Below are positions 5,351 to 7,614 of a stretch of 7,614 nt of DNA, piece by piece. Position 1 is the stretch's first letter, and each line of letters begins with the position of its first letter. The notes under the pieces are model-generated. The model saw nothing but the letters and a program-made list of their open reading frames with translations, searched no databases and had not been told where the DNA came from. The stretch comes from Pseudomonadota bacterium (GTDB taxonomy: Bacteria; Bdellovibrionota_B; Oligoflexia; Silvanigrellales; Silvanigrellaceae). Position numbers and translations under genes: made by a program. The DNA is taken from NCBI GenBank assembly GCA_027490595.1, contig JAIXXU010000248.1:1-7614 (forward strand). Direction: 5' to 3'.

Positions 5351-7614
5351 ATGAGATTCACAGATCTCTTTATTAAACGCCCAGTTTTAGCTTCTGTTGT
5401 CAGCATTCTCATTTTTTTTCTGGGCTTGAAAGCACTACTTAATCTTGACGTCAGACAATTTCCCAAGGTAGAAAACACTGTTATTACCGTAACTACTGTA
5501 TACCCGGGTGCTACAGCAGATCTTATCAAAGGATTTATCACGCAGCCCATTCAAACAGCTGTAGCTTCTGCTGATGGTATTGATTATATTTCCTCAAGCA
5601 GTAGACAAAGTGTTAGTATTATTAAACTTAAATTAAGATTAAATTTTGATTCTGCCGCAGCTTTTGCTGATATTCTGGCTAAAGTAAACTCTGTTTCAAA
5701 TCAACTACCTTCAGACAGCCAGCTACCTGTTATTACAAAATCAACCGGAAGCTCCTTAGCGCTGATGTATATAAACTACTCTAGTGATAAATTATCTTCT
5801 TCTCAAATATATGACTACTTAAATCGCGTAGTCCAACCAAAACTTCAATCTGTTTTTGGTGTCGCCGAAGCACGTATACTTGGAGGCAATCCTTTTGCTA
5901 TGCGTATCTGGCTTGACCCCATCAAAATGGCTGCATTGAAAATTACTGCTGGTGAGGTTAGAAGCGCTCTTACTGAAAACAATTACCTCAGTGCTGCAGG
6001 TCAATTAAAAGGAAAATACACTTTAATTACAATCAATGCGCAAACAGACATCCACACTGCAAAAGAGTTTGAAAATCTAGTTATTAAACAAGTTGGGCAT
6101 AATGTTGTTTATCTGAAAGATTTAGCATCAATAGAACTGGGCTCCGAAAGCTACTCTTCTTCCGTGAGCTTCAACGGCAGTCGAGGAGTTTTTCTAGGCG
6201 TTTATGGTTTGCCTACAGCAAATCCTTTGACTGTTATCAGCGATGTGAGAAAAGTGCTGCCCGAAATCGAAGGAACACTTCCCCCAACTTTAACTCAATC
6301 TGTTGTGTATGACTCTACAGAATTCATTTCAACTGCAATTCACGACGTGGTCAAAACTCTTGTTGAAGCCGCCTTTATTGTTATGGTTGTTATATTCCTG
6401 TTCTTAGGTTCACTCCGCTCAGTTGCTATTCCTGTAGTTACGATACCACTTTCATTAGTGGGAGTAGCTTTTGTGATGTATTTACTTGGTTATTCCATAA
6501 ACCTTCTTACACTTTTAGCCATGGTTCTTGCAATTGGTCTCGTTGTGGATGACGCCATTGTCGTTGTTGAAAATATTCACAGGCATATGGAAGAAGGCAA
6601 AAATGCCATGGAATCCACGTTAATTGGAGCTCGAGAAATTACCATGCCCGTAATAAGCATGACAATAACTCTAGCAGCTGTCTACGCTCCAATTGGTTTG
6701 ATGGGAGGCCTCACAGGAGCATTATTTAAGGAATTTGCATTCACATTAGCTGCCAGCGTTATTGTTTCTGGAGTAGTAGCTTTGACTCTCTCCCCAATGA
6801 TGTGCTCTCTAATTCTTAAACGCGATACCGATCCTAACAGTTTCACCCACAAAATTGACCACGCATTTGGTCTTATTCAAGCCAAATACCGCAACGCTCT
6901 GTCCTATATTTTACCCCATAAAGCGTCAATTTCTACCTTTGGTGGAATCATTTTAATCAGCGTAGTCTTTCTTTTTATTTTGACTCCAAAAGAACTTGCT
7001 CCAGTTGAAGATCAAGGTTTTTTATTTGGTCTAACTACAGCACCCTCTTATGCTAACGTTCATTATTTAGAAAAGTTTAGCAACGAAATTAACAATGTAT
7101 TTAACAAATTCCCAGAACATAAAGCGCACTTTATTATCAACGGCGCTGATACTGAGAACAGTGGTTTTGCTGGTGTTATATTCAAAACATGGAGCGAACG
7201 TAAAAAAACTGCGAAAGAACTTCAGACATTGATCCAAGCTGAGCTCCAAAAAATTTCAGGTATTCAAATTTTTCTTATTTCTATGCCGGATCTTCCCACG
7301 GGAAGTGATGGAATGCCTGTTCAATTTGTGATTAAATCGGAACGCGATTATAAATATTTATATGAAATGACTCAAGAATTTATACAAAAAGCAAAAAAAA
7401 GTGGCTATTTTCTATTTGTTGACAGCAACCTAAAATTTGAAAAGCCTCAGTTAGATATTAAAATTAACACCGAAAAAGCAGGTCAAATTGGTATTAGCTC
7501 AAGACAAATTGGAGATACACTAAATTTATTGCTTGGCGGCAATTTTGTAAATCGCTTCAGCATGGAAGGTAGAAGTTACAAGGTTATCCCCCAACTGCCC
7601 GATCAAAGTCGATA
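5351..7614 (+). CDS. RND multidrug efflux inner-membrane pump, HAE-1/AcrB-like (3' end cut off)
   Basis: This is the proton-driven inner-membrane transporter of a tripartite RND pump; it takes substrate from the periplasm or membrane and sends it to the outer channel. The frame stays open to the window edge, giving 754 codons of an expected 1,000-1,050. The N-terminus MRFTDLFIKRPVLASVV is the standard start of TM1 (to about residue 31), with the family's 'FPKVENTVITVTTVYPGA' segment after it. The first periplasmic (porter) domain runs to about 330. TM2-TM6 follow from about 335 to 490, with the proton-relay Asp pair in TM4 (GLVVDDAIVVVEN, D400 and D401; AcrB D407/D408). TM7 is at about 526-545, followed by LAPVEDQGFLFG (549-560), the AcrB-type 'EDQG' motif. 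The visible end lies in the second porter domain. The paired Asp makes it a drug/organic-solute pump rather than a CusA-type metal pump. It seems closer to the MexI/VexF/MdtB-like branch than to AcrB, but I hold that loosely. A TolC-type gene may follow beyond the window. Confidence 0.96.
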   Translation, partial: MRFTDLFIKRPVLASVVSILIFFLGLKALLNLDVRQFPKVENTVITVTTVYPGATADLIKGFITQPIQTAVASADGIDYISSSSRQSVSIIKLKLRLNFDSAAAFADILAKVNSVSNQLPSDSQLPVITKSTGSSLALMYINYSSDKLSSSQIYDYLNRVVQPKLQSVFGVAEARILGGNPFAMRIWLDPIKMAALKITAGEVRSALTENNYLSAAGQLKGKYTLITINAQTDIHTAKEFENLVIKQVGHNVVYLKDLASIELGSESYSSSVSFNGSRGVFLGVYGLPTANPLTVISDVRKVLPEIEGTLPPTLTQSVVYDSTEFISTAIHDVVKTLVEAAFIVMVVIFLFLGSLRSVAIPVVTIPLSLVGVAFVMYLLGYSINLLTLLAMVLAIGLVVDDAIVVVENIHRHMEEGKNAMESTLIGAREITMPVISMTITLAAVYAPIGLMGGLTGALFKEFAFTLAASVIVSGVVALTLSPMMCSLILKRDTDPNSFTHKIDHAFGLIQAKYRNALSYILPHKASISTFGGIILISVVFLFILTPKELAPVEDQGFLFGLTTAPSYANVHYLEKFSNEINNVFNKFPEHKAHFIINGADTENSGFAGVIFKTWSERKKTAKELQTLIQAELQKISGIQIFLISMPDLPTGSDGMPVQFVIKSERDYKYLYEMTQEFIQKAKKSGYFLFVDSNLKFEKPQLDIKINTEKAGQIGISSRQIGDTLNLLLGGNFVNRFSMEGRSYKVIPQLPDQSR

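Noticed and set aside
5317..5550. Reverse-strand open frame across the adaptor-pump junction
   Set aside because: It overlaps the two real genes and the coupled stop/ribosome site, and its translation resembles no family I know; treated as a shadow.
1..7614. Defence system, mobile element, CRISPR or prophage signals
   Set aside because: None was seen: no direct-repeat arrays, transposase, integrase, tRNA-linked att site or toxin-antitoxin-like small genes; all the DNA is accounted for by four ordinary families and short spacers.

Overview
The window is AT-rich bacterial DNA. It is packed with four protein genes, all on the + strand, and the genes at both ends are cut by the window edges. From left to right it holds the distal part of an ABC transporter ATPase of the nitrate/sulfonate/taurine type, a complete sucA (2-oxoglutarate dehydrogenase E1), a complete periplasmic adaptor of an RND efflux pump, and the first 754 codons of the matching RND inner-membrane pump. 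I see no tRNA, rRNA, CRISPR array, insertion sequence or other mobile-element signal, and no gene-free stretch over about 100 bases.

The organism is a Gram-negative bacterium, because an RND pump with a periplasmic adaptor needs two membranes. It carries an oxidative TCA-cycle enzyme of the OdhL/SucA type. The low G+C, and a SucA N-terminus ending its first motif in a 'WQAFFSGF'-like segment, would fit several lineages, for example host-associated gammaproteobacteria, Bdellovibrionota/Oligoflexia or environmental chlamydiae. I cannot choose between them from this sequence.

Layout: the ABC ATPase (1-1235) ends before a 90-base spacer. That spacer carries a strong hairpin with a T-rich tail (1264-1308), probably its terminator. 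sucA follows, with its real start at the ATG at 1326. A TTG at 1266 would give a longer frame, but it lies inside the hairpin. Only 36 bases separate sucA from the adaptor gene (4218-5339), and 11 bases separate the adaptor from the pump gene (5351 onward), whose Shine-Dalgarno overlaps the adaptor stop codon. The last three genes are therefore probably one transcription unit, with sucA as the promoter-proximal gene.

Functionally, adaptor and pump are a clear pair that would join an outer-membrane TolC-type channel, not seen here, to expel small molecules using the proton gradient. sucA has no obvious functional tie to them and lacks its usual neighbour sucB. I did not find a new biological system. 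The points most worth a second look are the histidine-rich linker in the ABC ATPase, the hairpin just ahead of sucA, a terminator-like hairpin inside the start of the adaptor gene, and the sucA-efflux gene order.
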